A stretch of DNA of 64,000 nucleotides from Escherichia coli (GCF_011881725.1 NZ_JAATUR010000011.1:1-64000); one strand, 5' to 3'. Shown: positions 40,384 through 50,135, numbered from the stretch's first letter. Notes: generated by a model not told the origin, from the letters alone. Numbers and translations are program-made.

Positions 40384-41616
40384 ATGACTACGCACAACTT
40401 CAATACGCTGGACTTGCTAACCAGTCCAATCTGGATTGTTTCGCCCTTCGAGGAACGGTTAATTTATGCCAATAGCGCAGCGCAACTGTTGATGCAAGAA
40501 CGCGCTTTTAATCAGCTACGAACCGGTCTCTATTCCGTCTCCTCCCAAAACGAACTACCAAAATATCTCGCAGACCTGCATAACCAACTTGATATTGTAG
40601 AAATTCTCACGGTCAATCGTAATGGTGCAGAGACAGCATTAAGCTGTCGATTGACCCTCAAAGTGATTAGTGATTCTGGAGAAGTGATTATATTCGAAGG
40701 AATGGAGACACCCGCGAGTCTGGGCTTAAAAGCCAGCCGTTCTGCAAATTATCAGCGTAAAAAACAAGGGTTTTATGCGCGTTTTTTTCTCACTAATTCC
40801 GCGCCAATGCTGTTGATAGATCCCTCGCGTGATGGCCAAATTGTCGATGCCAATCTGGCCGCACTCAATTTCTATGGCTATAACCATGAAACAATCTGTC
40901 AGAAACACACCTGGGAAATTAATATTCTTGGGCGTCGTGTGATGCCCGTCATGCATGAAATTTCGCGTTTACCCGGCGGACATAAACCACTCAACTTTGT
41001 CCATAAGCTGGCAGATGGTTCCACTCGCCATGTGCAAACTTATGCCGGGCCAATTGAGATTTATGGCGACAAGTTAATGTTATGCATTGTGCACGATATT
41101 ACCGAGCAAAAAAGGCTGGAACAACAACTGGAGCACGCTGCTCACCATGACGCGTTGACGGGATTACTTAACCGCCGACAATTTTATCACATCACCGAGC
41201 AAGGCCAGATGCAGCATCTCGCGATGGCGCAGGATTACAGTTTGTTGCTTATCGACACCGATCGTTTTAAGCATATCAATGACCTGTACGGTCACCAGAA
41301 AGGTGATGAAGTCTTATGCACTCTGGCACGTACACTTGAAAGCTGCGCTCGCAAAGGCGATATGGTGTTTCGATGGGGGGGTGAAGAATTCGTCTTATTA
41401 TTACCCAGGACCCCGCTGAATACCGCACTTTCTCTCGCTGAAACTATCCGATTGAGCGTAGCAAAAGTGAGTATTTCTGGCTTACCGCGTTTTACGGTCA
41501 GCATTGGCGTGGCACATCACGAAGGCAATGAAAGCATTGATGAACTGTTTAAACGCGTAGATGATGCGTTGTATCGAGCGAAAAATGACGGACGCAACCG
41601 CGTACTGGCAGCGTGA
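40384..41616 (+). CDS. dgcM: Diguanylate cyclase DgcM (YdaM)
   Basis: 410 residues. Two PAS-like sensory regions (about 10-100 and 130-245) are followed by a GGDEF domain (about 250-405) with the active-site loop RWGGEEF and the segment DALTGLLNRRQF at its start. It makes c-di-GMP locally and, with PdeR and MlrA, activates csgD transcription for curli. The catalytic loop is intact. Confidence 0.96.
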   Translation: MTTHNFNTLDLLTSPIWIVSPFEERLIYANSAAQLLMQERAFNQLRTGLYSVSSQNELPKYLADLHNQLDIVEILTVNRNGAETALSCRLTLKVISDSGEVIIFEGMETPASLGLKASRSANYQRKKQGFYARFFLTNSAPMLLIDPSRDGQIVDANLAALNFYGYNHETICQKHTWEINILGRRVMPVMHEISRLPGGHKPLNFVHKLADGSTRHVQTYAGPIEIYGDKLMLCIVHDITEQKRLEQQLEHAAHHDALTGLLNRRQFYHITEQGQMQHLAMAQDYSLLLIDTDRFKHINDLYGHQKGDEVLCTLARTLESCARKGDMVFRWGGEEFVLLLPRTPLNTALSLAETIRLSVAKVSISGLPRFTVSIGVAHHEGNESIDELFKRVDDALYRAKNDGRNRVLAA

Positions 41617-41646
41617 TATTTTCAATAGCGCGGAAGCGTCAATGAA

Positions 41647-42210
41647 TTATCGGCTGCGTTTAGCGTGACGCTCCCAGTTTTCTTGTTTCGCCTGTGCTGT
41701 TTTACGCAGTGCAACGTAACACGCCCCGCTACCGCCATGATGCGGTAGCGCGGTGCAATAGGCCTGAACGTCATCAAACTCGGTCAGCCAACGTGCTACA
41801 TAACTACGAACAATGTTGGCGTGAGACTTATCTTCCCTACCTTTACCGTGAATAATAAGCACATTACGCAAGCCATCCGCCCGCGCCTGATGAATAAAAC
41901 TAAACACCATTTTGCGGCACTCTTCCACCGACTGGCGAAGTAAATTCAGGCTAGCCTGTTGCGGATATTTACCGCTACGTAGCTTATCGATCACCCCATG
42001 TTGCAAGCCTTCCCGGCGAAACTCCAGTGGCTGGTTTAGCGGGATAATGTCGAGAAATCCCGTAGTGAGGAAATTATCAAGTTGCAGCGTGTCTATACGC
42101 TGCGGCGCACGTTGGTTACGCACGGGATGCCAGTGGACATCGGTAGCGCGTTTCAGTGGTTGGACATCTTCCATGGCGTCAAGAAACAGCGATTTGTCGG
42201 ATAGGTTCAT
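41647..42210 (-). CDS. smrA: Smr-domain endonuclease SmrA (YdaL)
   Basis: 187 residues from ATG 42210 (MNLSDKSLFLDAM). The 29 upstream open codons are not conserved. C-terminal Smr domain (about 85-170) with the LDLHG-like start replaced by LRNVLIIHGKGR and ending YCTALPHHGGSGACYVALR. It has DNA-nicking activity in the K-12 homologue. In K-12 its neighbours are mcaS and abgR. Confidence 0.93.
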   Translation of the reverse strand: MNLSDKSLFLDAMEDVQPLKRATDVHWHPVRNQRAPQRIDTLQLDNFLTTGFLDIIPLNQPLEFRREGLQHGVIDKLRSGKYPQQASLNLLRQSVEECRKMVFSFIHQARADGLRNVLIIHGKGREDKSHANIVRSYVARWLTEFDDVQAYCTALPHHGGSGACYVALRKTAQAKQENWERHAKRSR

Positions 42211-42663
42211 GTAACCTCCTATGCACCTTCGCACGTCGTGATTCAGACGGGTTAATTGTTCATACAGCTGATACTTACTGCATCGTTCACTTCGCAAGCT
42301 GAAACAACATCTTGCTCCATACCGGCTAGCGTCCCCGCAGGCGGGGCATTTTATACCAGCCAGGTCGCGGTATCGAACAGTTTAGGCTGGGGAAGCCAGC
42401 ACAAGCCCTAATTAAGGCAATTTGCTCATCGCAGGAACCAATATATGATGAAGGAAATTCGTTGCACTTCGCCTGAAATATACTCAAGCAAGTCATTCGA
42501 CAATATGTTTAAACGCCGCACAGATTGCTCACCTGCTAAATTTCCCCATCGATAACGATGCATGATTATTCAATCACGAGACGAACGATTTAACTTATAT
42601 TTTCGTGAAATCTGTCACTGAAGAAAATTGGCAACTGATGGGCAAAACCGTTATAACACTCTC
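42211..42663. other. Intergenic region between smrA and mcaS
   Basis: About 450 bp without a convincing gene. It carries a short GC hairpin (CCCCG / CGGGG at 42341-42354, followed by CATTTTAT), the smrA promoter region on the minus strand, and the mcaS promoter at its right end. Confidence 0.6.
42604..42657 (+). promoter_or_regulatory. mcaS promoter with CRP-like site
   Basis: TATAAC at 42652-42657 is 7 bp from the mcaS 5' end. CGTGA-N6-TCACT at 42604-42619 resembles a CRP site. CRP activation of mcaS is known in E. coli. Confidence 0.55.
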
Positions 42664-42758
42664 ACCGGCTGTCAGGAAACAGGCCGGATTCAAGACGCGG
42701 ATGCACTGCTGTGTGTACTGTAGAGTCTGGCGGATGTCGACAGACTCTATTTTTTTAT
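42664..42758 (+). ncRNA. mcaS: McaS, Hfq sRNA regulating curli, flagella and biofilm
   Basis: Begins ACCGGC and carries the conserved central segment ACGCGGATGCACTGCTGTGT. It ends in the terminator stem AGAGTCTG / CAGACTCT plus seven T residues; total about 95 nt, as in K-12. McaS represses csgD and activates flhD and pgaA. dgcM, a csgD activator, lies 1 kb away. It survived the loss of the adjacent abg genes. Confidence 0.92.
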
Positions 42759-42769
42759 TCATTTTTTTG

Positions 42770-42828
42770 CATTGTAGATAAGCACATTCTCGCCGATATC
42801 GGGAGAAGTAACGAAACGGCAGACGCAT
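42770..42828 (-). pseudogene. Scar of abgR (C-terminal codons)
   Basis: On the minus strand the codons before about 42770 read YRRECAYLQC, resembling the C-terminal FRRECGYLQS of AbgR as I recall it. The position, between mcaS and the abgT scar, is where abgR would end. Very short, so supported mainly by synteny. Confidence 0.5.
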
Positions 42829-42857
42829 TTAGCTCAGAAATCCACTTCATCACTATC

Positions 42858-43003
42858 GATAAACCGGACGCTAATTCGAGTACCTACTATTCATTAGTCT
42901 TTCCGTACCCTCTTATCTTCTTGTGGTATGGCTGCTAATGTTGCTGGCGTGGTATCTTGTTGGTCTGCCGATTAGTCTGGGCGTTTACCCACATTTGTCT
43001 TAA
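42858..43003 (+). pseudogene. 3' scar of abgT (p-aminobenzoyl-glutamate transporter), frameshifted
   Basis: Codons KPDANSSTYYSLVFPYPLIFL are followed, after a one-base frame change near 42922, by [16 protein letters not shown] and a stop at 43001-43003. This matches the C-terminus of AbgT from memory almost residue for residue. The rest of abgT, abgB and abgA is gone. In K-12 abgABT lies exactly here, upstream of ogt. Confidence 0.85.
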
Positions 43004-43013
43004 GAGAGAACGG

Positions 43014-43529
43014 ATGCTGAGATTACTTGAAGAAAAAATTGCCACACCACTGGGTCCTCTGTGGGTTATTTGCGATGAACAATTTCGTCTGCGGGCGGTT
43101 GAGTGGGAAGAGTATAGCGACCGCATGGTGCAATTGCTGGATATCCATTATCGCAAAGAAGGTTATGAGCGTATTTCTGCCACCAATCCCGGAGGGTTAA
43201 GCGATAAGCTTCGTGATTATTTTGCCGGTAATCTAAGCATTATTGATTCCCTACCCACTGCTACCGGCGGCACGCCATTTCAACAGGAAGTATGGAAAAC
43301 GTTACGCACTATTCCGTGTGGACAGGTAATGCATTACGGTCAACTGGCTGAACAATTAGGTCGCCCTGGGGCCGCGCGTGCCGTCGGCGCAGCCAACGGA
43401 GCAAACCCGATCAGTATTGTGGTGCCCTGCCACCGGGTCATTGGCCGAAACGGCACGATGACTGGATATGCCGGCGGAGTACAACGAAAAGAGTGGTTAT
43501 TGCGCCATGAAGGTTATCTTTTACTGTAA
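43014..43529 (+). CDS. ogt: O6-alkylguanine-DNA alkyltransferase Ogt
   Basis: 171 residues from ATG 43014 ([12 protein letters not shown]). The 19 upstream codons belong to the abgT scar. Active-site motif [10 protein letters not shown] (Cys about 139) and the DNA-binding [15 protein letters not shown] helix. It repairs O6-methylguanine and O4-methylthymine by transfer to its own cysteine. Confidence 0.97.
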   Translation: MLRLLEEKIATPLGPLWVICDEQFRLRAVEWEEYSDRMVQLLDIHYRKEGYERISATNPGGLSDKLRDYFAGNLSIIDSLPTATGGTPFQQEVWKTLRTIPCGQVMHYGQLAEQLGRPGAARAVGAANGANPISIVVPCHRVIGRNGTMTGYAGGVQRKEWLLRHEGYLLL

Positions 43530-43690
43530 ACATTAAGCAATTTGTGCCTGCTTGCTCACACTTTTACGTAAAGTTACCCTTAACAATCTAAGGTATTTCA
43601 ATTAGATAGGTATAAATTAACATCTATTATCGGAATTCTCCTCTGTTAAGGTTTGCTTAGACTTACTTGCTCCCTAAAAAGATGTTAAAA

Positions 43691-43704
43691 TTGACAAATA
43701 TCAA
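43691..43704. promoter_or_regulatory. FNR box in the fnr promoter
   Basis: TTGACAAATATCAA, one base from TTGAT-N4-ATCAA, 20 bp upstream of the fnr start. This is the known autorepression site of E. coli fnr. Confidence 0.85.
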
Positions 43705-43723
43705 TTACGGCTTGAGCAGACCT

Positions 43724-44476
43724 ATGATCCCGGAAAAGCGAATTATACGGCGCATTCAGTCTGGCGGTTGTGCTATCCATTGCCAGGATTGCAGCATCAG
43801 TCAGCTTTGCATACCGTTCACACTAAACGAACATGAGCTTGATCAGCTTGATAATATCATCGAGCGAAAGAAGCCTATTCAGAAAGGCCAGACGCTGTTT
43901 AAGGCTGGTGATGAACTTAAATCGCTTTATGCCATCCGCTCCGGTACGATTAAAAGTTATACCATCACAGAGCAAGGCGACGAGCAAATTACAGGCTTTC
44001 ATTTAGCAGGCGACCTGGTGGGTTTCGACGCCATAGGCAGCGGTCATCATCCAAGCTTCGCCCAGGCATTGGAAACCTCGATGGTGTGTGAAATCCCATT
44101 CGAAACACTGGATGATTTGTCCGGTAAAATGCCTAATCTGCGCCAACAGATGATGCGTCTGATGAGCGGCGAAATTAAAGGCGATCAGGACATGATCTTG
44201 CTGTTGTCGAAGAAAAATGCCGAGGAGCGTCTGGCTGCATTCATCTACAACCTGTCCCGTCGTTTTGCCCAACGCGGCTTCTCCCCTCGTGAATTCCGCC
44301 TGACGATGACCCGTGGCGATATCGGTAACTATCTGGGCCTGACGGTAGAAACTATCAGCCGTCTGCTGGGGCGATTCCAGAAAAGCGGCATGCTGGCAGT
44401 CAAAGGTAAATATATCACCATCGAAAATAACGATGCGCTGGCCCAACTAGCCGGTCATACACGCAACGTCGCCTGA
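43724..44476 (+). CDS. fnr: Oxygen-sensing global regulator FNR
   Basis: 250 residues from ATG 43724 ([10 protein letters not shown]). The upstream frame extension crosses the promoter. The [4Fe-4S] ligands are present as CX2CX5C ([10 protein letters not shown], Cys 20 area to 29) plus Cys122. cNMP-like beta-roll, dimerisation helix, then helix-turn-helix [23 protein letters not shown] (about 196-218). It controls anaerobic genes, including fnrS in this window. Confidence 0.98.
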
Positions 44477-44626
44477 TTTTTCCGCAAAACTCACTATCCT
44501 TCTGTCATATCATTAAATTTTTCTCATTTATTGATCTGACAGAAGGTTCATCACTGTTTCATTCACCAGATCTGGGTTACTCTTTTAATACAAACTGCAT
44601 TGACAGTTGTTGTAAGGAGACCCTGT

Positions 44627-45577
44627 ATGGCTATGTATCAGAACATGCTTGTTGTTATCGATCCTAACCAGGATGATCAACCCGCATTACGGCGAGCTGT
44701 TTATTTGCATCAACGGATTGGTGGCAAAATTAAAGCCTTTTTGCCTATTTATGACTTCTCATACGAAATGACTACCCTGCTCTCTCCCGACGAGCGTACC
44801 GCCATGCGACAGGGTGTCATTAGTCAGCGTACTGCGTGGATCCACGAGCAGGCGAAATATTATCTTAACGCTGGCGTTCCGATTGAAATTAAAGTGGTCT
44901 GGCATAACCGTCCTTTCGAAGCCATCATTCAGGAAGTGATCAGCGGCGGGCACGATTTGGTGCTAAAAATGGCGCACCAACATGACCGTCTGGAAGCGGT
45001 AATTTTTACGCCTACGGACTGGCATCTGTTACGCAAATGTCCAAGCCCTGTGTGGATGGTGAAAGACCAGCCGTGGCCAGAAGGGGGTAAGGCGCTGGTT
45101 GCGGTCAATCTCGCCAGTGAAGAGCCGTACCATAATGCGCTCAATGAAAAACTGGTCAAAGAGACGATCGAACTAGCGGAACAAGTTAACCATACCGAAG
45201 TTCATCTGGTTGGCGCTTATCCAGTAACCCCCATCAATATTGCGATTGAACTGCCGGAATTTGATCCGAGCGTTTATAACGATGCCATTCGTGGGCAACA
45301 TTTGCTGGCGATGAAGGCCCTGCGGCAGAAGTTCGGCATTAATGAAAATATGACGCATGTCGAAAAAGGTCTGCCGGAAGAAGTGATTCCCGATTTAGCG
45401 GAGCATTTGCAGGCGGGGATTGTGGTTCTCGGTACAGTCGGACGCACCGGTATATCAGCGGCATTCCTCGGTAACACGGCGGAACAGGTGATTGATCATC
45501 TTCGCTGCGACCTGCTGGTTATTAAGCCTGACCAGTATCAGACCCCCGTTGAACTGGATGACGAAGAAGACGATTAA
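44627..45577 (+). CDS. uspE: Universal stress protein E (tandem Usp)
   Basis: 316 residues from ATG 44627 ([12 protein letters not shown]), with AAGGAG 10 bp upstream. Two Usp domains in tandem (about 1-150 and 155-305). The second ends [31 protein letters not shown] and carries the nucleotide-binding glycine pattern. An acidic tail DDEEDD closes the protein. Linked to DNA-damage resistance and aggregation. Confidence 0.96.
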   Translation: MAMYQNMLVVIDPNQDDQPALRRAVYLHQRIGGKIKAFLPIYDFSYEMTTLLSPDERTAMRQGVISQRTAWIHEQAKYYLNAGVPIEIKVVWHNRPFEAIIQEVISGGHDLVLKMAHQHDRLEAVIFTPTDWHLLRKCPSPVWMVKDQPWPEGGKALVAVNLASEEPYHNALNEKLVKETIELAEQVNHTEVHLVGAYPVTPINIAIELPEFDPSVYNDAIRGQHLLAMKALRQKFGINENMTHVEKGLPEEVIPDLAEHLQAGIVVLGTVGRTGISAAFLGNTAEQVIDHLRCDLLVIKPDQYQTPVELDDEEDD

Positions 45578-45596
45578 TCGTTCGTCTCTTGCTTTC

Positions 45597-45621
45597 AAGG
45601 CCCGAAGTTACGGGCCTTTTC
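45597..45621. terminator. Bidirectional terminator between uspE and ynaJ
   Basis: AAGGCCCG / CGGGCCTT with a 6-nt loop between convergent genes, with T-rich sequence on the plus strand. Confidence 0.8.
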
Positions 45622-45627
45622 TTTTAC

Positions 45628-45885
45628 TTACTTCTCTTCACCACCGAGGAAATAAATACCCAGCGGGATTGCCAGCAACACGGTAAAGACCAGGCTATAG
45701 ACAAAAATCATTGACGACTGAATCACATACATTGATGTCGTCCATTCGGACAGCGGGATATTGTATTGTTCAATAACACCACCGATGGTCGCGCGAGTCA
45801 CTACCGACGCCGCAATAATGAAAACCGCCAACAAACCTACGAGAAACTTTCTCCCCTTCGCTGACTTCAGTTTCGCCATGATCAT
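45628..45885 (-). CDS. ynaJ: YnaJ, small inner-membrane protein (DUF2534)
   Basis: 85 residues with two predicted membrane helices (about 12-30 and 52-78). Nearly identical to YnaJ of K-12 as I recall it. Function unknown. Confidence 0.93.
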   Translation of the reverse strand: MIMAKLKSAKGRKFLVGLLAVFIIAASVVTRATIGGVIEQYNIPLSEWTTSMYVIQSSMIFVYSLVFTVLLAIPLGIYFLGGEEK

Positions 45886-46128
45886 AATGTAATCCTATTG
45901 CAGATAAACCATTCGTTACTTGTGTGTAACAATACCATGACATTTTGACATTGTCTGCTCTGAAAACCTGATATCTTAGCGGGTTTCACAATCAGCAGAT
46001 TGATTCGCTAGCTAATGTTGCTACTTCCTTCCCTGACTATTGATGATCTGAATGAATTGTCGCGGTAAAATACCCCTGCCATAGGTATCCGGCATGACAA
46101 CTATTATCTGGAGGAGCCTGATAACACA

Positions 46129-47160
46129 ATGATCGCTGAACTGTTTGCAAATAATGCGCTTAATCTGGTCATTATTTTCGGTAGCTGCGCAGCATTGATT
46201 CTTATAAGTTTTTGGTTTCGCCGTGGAAATCATGAAAGAAAAGGATTCTTATTCCACGCAGTGCAATTTTTAATCTACACTATAATTATCAGTGCTGCCG
46301 GTAGCATCATTAATTATGTCATTGAAGACTATAAGCTCAAATTTATCACACCGGACGTCATTGATTTTATCTGTACGTCCCTGATAGCCCTTATCCTGAC
46401 GGTCAAGCTATTCCTTCTAATCAACCAATTTGAACGGAAGCAAATTAAAAAAGGCCACGATATTACCAGTGCACGGATTATGTCGCGGATCATCAAAATC
46501 AGCATTATCATCGTCATTATTCTGCTCTATGGCGAACATTTCGGTATGAGCCTTTCTGGCTTGCTGACTTTTGGTGGAATTGGTGGTCTTGCCGTTGGTA
46601 TGGCCGGTAAAGATATTCTGAGTAACTTCTTTTCCGGCATTATGCTCTATTTTGATCGCCCCTTTAGTATTGGCGACTGGATCCGTTCTCCTGACAGAAA
46701 TATCGAAGGAACGGTGGCGGAAATAGGCTGGCGAATTACTAAAATCAACACTTTTGATAATCGCCCGCTGTACGTGCCGAACTCGCTGTTTTCGTCTATC
46801 AGCGTAGAAAACCCCGGTCGAATGACCAACCGTCGTATTACGACGACCATTGGTTTACGTTATGAAGATGCGGCTAAAGTGGGAGCTATTGTCGAAGCGG
46901 TACGCGAAATGCTTAAAAATCATCCCGCTATCGACCAGCGTCAAACCCTATTGGTTTATTTCAACCAGTTCGCCGATTCATCGCTAAATATTATGGTTTA
47001 TTGTTTTACTAAAACCACGGTTTGGGCCGAATGGCTTGCCGACCAGCAGGACGTATATTTGAAAATTATCGATATTGTACAGTCGCATGGCGCGGATTTT
47101 GCCTTCCCCAGCCAGACGTTGTATATGGAGAATAACGCACTACCAGAACAGGTGAAGTAA
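46129..47160 (+). CDS. ynaI: YnaI, MscS-family mechanosensitive channel
   Basis: 343 residues. About five membrane helices (about 8-28, 40-60, 80-105, 125-145, 150-175), then the MscS pore segment [37 protein letters not shown] and the cytoplasmic vestibule. Low-conductance channel that opens near lysis tension. A run of eight C residues directly follows the stop. Confidence 0.96.
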   Translation: MIAELFANNALNLVIIFGSCAALILISFWFRRGNHERKGFLFHAVQFLIYTIIISAAGSIINYVIEDYKLKFITPDVIDFICTSLIALILTVKLFLLINQFERKQIKKGHDITSARIMSRIIKISIIIVIILLYGEHFGMSLSGLLTFGGIGGLAVGMAGKDILSNFFSGIMLYFDRPFSIGDWIRSPDRNIEGTVAEIGWRITKINTFDNRPLYVPNSLFSSISVENPGRMTNRRITTTIGLRYEDAAKVGAIVEAVREMLKNHPAIDQRQTLLVYFNQFADSSLNIMVYCFTKTTVWAEWLADQQDVYLKIIDIVQSHGADFAFPSQTLYMENNALPEQVK

Positions 47161-47174
47161 CCCCCCCCGTAAAA

Positions 47175-47212
47175 ACTGGATGGCGATATGCTTATTCGCC
47201 ATCCAGTCTTAT
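47175..47212. terminator. Bidirectional hairpin between ynaI and the caspase-like gene
   Basis: Perfect 11-bp arms ACTGGATGGCG / CGCCATCCAGT with an 11-nt loop. AAAAA precedes it and CTTATTT follows. It would end both convergent transcripts. Confidence 0.8.
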
Positions 47213-47219
47213 TTAATAT

Positions 47220-49145
47220 TCATTTAACAGCAGCCAGCACGACATTATTCTCACCCGCTTTAAACTGAACATACTGTTCCTCAGTACCAAAGAATACTTC
47301 CGACTCTGTGCTGTGACCAATCCCCGGCACCGTTTCATTCCCTGAATATTGCCAAAGTGTCCAGGGATTACGCCCTTCAAGCTTCACACCAGCTTGGCCC
47401 CAATACCCCATCCACACCATATACGGCTCGAATCGGCTATCCATGAAATGTGACAGGTTATTATGATTACCATAAAATATGGGTGTTTTATGATAATTTT
47501 GGTAGATAAGGTCAGCAAACCGCAAAATATCATTACGTGCATTAGCCATTCCAGATTTTTTAAAACAGGCCAGTTGAGTTGTATCTTCACCTTCAGGATT
47601 TACCAATAAAATGCCAGGTGGTAACATTTTCGGATCTGCAGGGAGGAGGCTTTTTGCCGTTTCCAGTTGCGCCTCAGGAGTGCTACAAAAATCAAATTTG
47701 AAGTAACCTCCACGGTCAAATTTTGAAGCTGCTAATTGTGTCCAGTGGGACTTAAACGATGTGTCGGGACCTCTCCAGCCGACCACTCTCGCATACACAA
47801 AACGCGCAGATGACTTTGCCTGAAATAATTTCCAGTCTATTTCTCCATCGTTAGATGAAATATCATGCCCATGAATCGGGTAAATTTCCGGAGTTTTAAA
47901 AATACGAATGTCAGGACGATTTGGAATTGCACTTACGGGGCCATAAGGAATCTCAATCGATTTATTATCTTTCTCCTGATTATCTGTGGAGACAGGGGTG
48001 GAGTTATCAATCGAGAATGAGGCCATATCAATATTAGTAAACTCCCCTGCTTTACCCGCAGCCAGTTGAGTCTTATTATCCAGACGACTTGCCGCGGGTT
48101 CATTGATGAAGAAAAATCCCCCTGGACCAGCGGGTATTTCTGTTGCACCTATCCAGGCATCGCTTAAATGTATTCCCTTACCTTGTTCATCCAGTTTTTC
48201 ATTAATATCTGTATATTGATCATTAACATAGACAAATAAACTCAACGTTCTGGTTATTCCGGCATAGTATTCTTTTTTACCATCTACCTTTACCATATAG
48301 GATTTACCAAAACGTTCGTCGGCAACACCATTCGTTACCCCTTTGATAATTGTATCGAAAAAGACACTACCACGCTTTGCCTCCAGTGAGTAAACCTCTG
48401 TTTTATCATCACCGGCAGCTATTGCATACGCACCAGGATTACTGTACGAGTTAGAATTACCCGCTCCGACAGTCATGCCATACAAGCCAGAACCAAAGCA
48501 AGCATTGATCAAAGTCAGAACATGGAAATAACGCTTTGCCAGAATATTAAGCTGAGCGTTCAGCGCTGGCATTTCATACATGCCTTTTGAACCATCAATA
48601 TCCGTAGCGTTGCTCAATACAAATGCGGGTGCTTTATCTGAATTACCATTTTGAGTCCCAAAACGACCATGACCTGAATAAGCAATTAACAAGCGAGCTT
48701 TCTTATCAAACATTGTTCCTCTGGCAGGTAAATACTCTTTTAAAAAGTAATTAATGTTATCTAATGAAGCTTCCTGATCTCTCAGTAAAATAACCTCGTC
48801 AAACTTCTGTCCGTTGATAAGAAAATCTGCCATTCTTTGTCCATCCACCGCGGCTGCCGGAATATCTGCATGTAACAGTGGATATTTTGAAATTGCAATA
48901 ATCAACCCGATGGAGCGAGTTTTCGCTGCATCCTGATCAGATATTTTTAACGCATCACTGATTCGGATATCCAGTTTCCCGGGGTTCTCTGGCCCATAGT
49001 GAACAAAAAATTGACAATATTCATCAGGGACCATTGCACCATTTTTGCATATGTCATCTGCACGAGTATCTGTCATTCCCAGCGATATTCCTGCAATTAA
49101 CAGCCCCATGACAGTTTTACATAAAGTTAGCCATAGCCTGTTCAT
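47220..49145 (-). CDS. Exported caspase-like (peptidase C14) protein fused to a GH25 lysozyme-like domain
   Basis: 641 residues. Signal peptide of about 29 residues (hydrophobic 10-23, then DTRAD). A caspase-like fold spans about 75-310, with catalytic His159 in AYSGHGRFG and Cys216 in INACFGSG. A linker at about 350-420 follows. A GH25 (muramidase) domain spans about 422-625, with the strand-1 Asp in HDISSNDG (Asp428) and WQYSGN near the end. At the DxE catalytic position it reads VNPE, so the Asp is replaced by Asn516; Glu518 remains. It lies 3 bp downstream of a second GH25 gene and is not in K-12 at this site. Domain calls rest on motifs read by eye. No symbol is known to me. It probably acts in the periplasm or outside the cell. 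Confidence 0.8.
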   Translation of the reverse strand: MNRLWLTLCKTVMGLLIAGISLGMTDTRADDICKNGAMVPDEYCQFFVHYGPENPGKLDIRISDALKISDQDAAKTRSIGLIIAISKYPLLHADIPAAAVDGQRMADFLINGQKFDEVILLRDQEASLDNINYFLKEYLPARGTMFDKKARLLIAYSGHGRFGTQNGNSDKAPAFVLSNATDIDGSKGMYEMPALNAQLNILAKRYFHVLTLINACFGSGLYGMTVGAGNSNSYSNPGAYAIAAGDDKTEVYSLEAKRGSVFFDTIIKGVTNGVADERFGKSYMVKVDGKKEYYAGITRTLSLFVYVNDQYTDINEKLDEQGKGIHLSDAWIGATEIPAGPGGFFFINEPAASRLDNKTQLAAGKAGEFTNIDMASFSIDNSTPVSTDNQEKDNKSIEIPYGPVSAIPNRPDIRIFKTPEIYPIHGHDISSNDGEIDWKLFQAKSSARFVYARVVGWRGPDTSFKSHWTQLAASKFDRGGYFKFDFCSTPEAQLETAKSLLPADPKMLPPGILLVNPEGEDTTQLACFKKSGMANARNDILRFADLIYQNYHKTPIFYGNHNNLSHFMDSRFEPYMVWMGYWGQAGVKLEGRNPWTLWQYSGNETVPGIGHSTESEVFFGTEEQYVQFKAGENNVVLAAVK

Positions 49146-49148
49146 GAT

Positions 49149-50135
49149 TTAAAACTCCTGCACGCCCAGAGTGGAATAAAACTCAGCGGTCGGGCCTTTA
49201 TAAATACTGGCATCGAATTTCTTACTCGATCCCAAATTAAGCTGTGCCGCATCGGTAAACTGCCAGATAGCCCATTTTGTCTGGTTAATTGAACGCGGCG
49301 TTTCACTGGCCTGTGCCTGATTAGAATAATCTGCCAGCCATAGATTGTGTTCTGCAACCTGGGCAAAACTTTTTTCCCCGCCGACGGCATCTTTCCACCA
49401 CGCACGCGCCGTGTAGATAACCGGTTTACGCCCTAAATCGGCTTCTACCTGTGCGCTGAATGCCTTGATCATAGTGATTATTTCAGCGGGTTTACGCTTC
49501 TGCCAGCGGTCCTTACCCGTTGATGTGTCAACATCCCACTCAACATCCACCGCCGGTGGCATATCTGTCGCCCGTAATCCACCGTTGGCTTTGATAACTT
49601 TAACAAATGTCATTGCCTGCTTGCGTCCCCACGATTCCGCGTCGTCTGCTGGCGTGCCACTGGAAAGGAAGTGGTAGGCCCCACGGTGAAGTTTTATCCC
49701 TCGCTCAGTATCCCCAGCCCTCTGCCAAAAACCGGCGAATTCAGGATCAACATAACGCGTTCCTTGACTGGACTTCATATACAAGAACACAGACTTATTT
49801 TTTGCCAAAAGCTCGATCGGGAAGTTTTTACCGTTATGATGGCTAATATCCACACCAAATAAAGAACTGGGTCGTGGTTGATTCAACACCGAATCGTAAG
49901 CGACATCAGCCGGAAATTTAAAATATTTTTTTACAGCAAAGGAATCAAACTCTTTATCACGTGAAGGATCCGATTCCAGTATTTTTACAAATAATTCTTG
50001 CCGTGAGAGATCATTCGTTAAGTTTTCCAGTCCCAGCGACGAGGCATCTGGCAGTGATTCGGCGGCCAGATTTAAAGAAGGATAATGAAGGAGTAATAGC
50101 GAGATAACTAAAGGTATAGCTGACGATTTTTTCAT
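49149..50135 (-). CDS. Exported GH25 muramidase
   Basis: 328 residues from ATG 50135 (MKKSSAIPLV), which follows GGGGTGG. The open frame has 31 further codons without signal-peptide character. Signal peptide of about 24 residues. N-terminal extension (25-90) of unknown fold, then GH25 (about 92-315) with the catalytic set intact: Asp96 in GVDISHHNGK, Asp197 and Glu199 in AVDVEWD, and WAIWQFTD near the end. Predicted to cleave the MurNAc-GlcNAc bond of peptidoglycan. First gene of a two-gene unit with the caspase-GH25 fusion. Absent from this position in K-12. Chromosomal GH25 genes outside prophages are unusual in Escherichia. Confidence 0.85.
   Translation of the reverse strand: MKKSSAIPLVISLLLLHYPSLNLAAESLPDASSLGLENLTNDLSRQELFVKILESDPSRDKEFDSFAVKKYFKFPADVAYDSVLNQPRPSSLFGVDISHHNGKNFPIELLAKNKSVFLYMKSSQGTRYVDPEFAGFWQRAGDTERGIKLHRGAYHFLSSGTPADDAESWGRKQAMTFVKVIKANGGLRATDMPPAVDVEWDVDTSTGKDRWQKRKPAEIITMIKAFSAQVEADLGRKPVIYTARAWWKDAVGGEKSFAQVAEHNLWLADYSNQAQASETPRSINQTKWAIWQFTDAAQLNLGSSKKFDASIYKGPTAEFYSTLGVQEF

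Noticed and set aside
42711..42938. 75-codon plus-strand ORF between mcaS and ogt as a new gene
   Set aside because: Its 5' half is the end of mcaS and its 3' half is the frameshifted abgT scar.
47159..47168. Run of eight C residues as a phase-variation tract
   Set aside because: It lies after the ynaI stop codon and before a terminator, so length change would not alter a reading frame.
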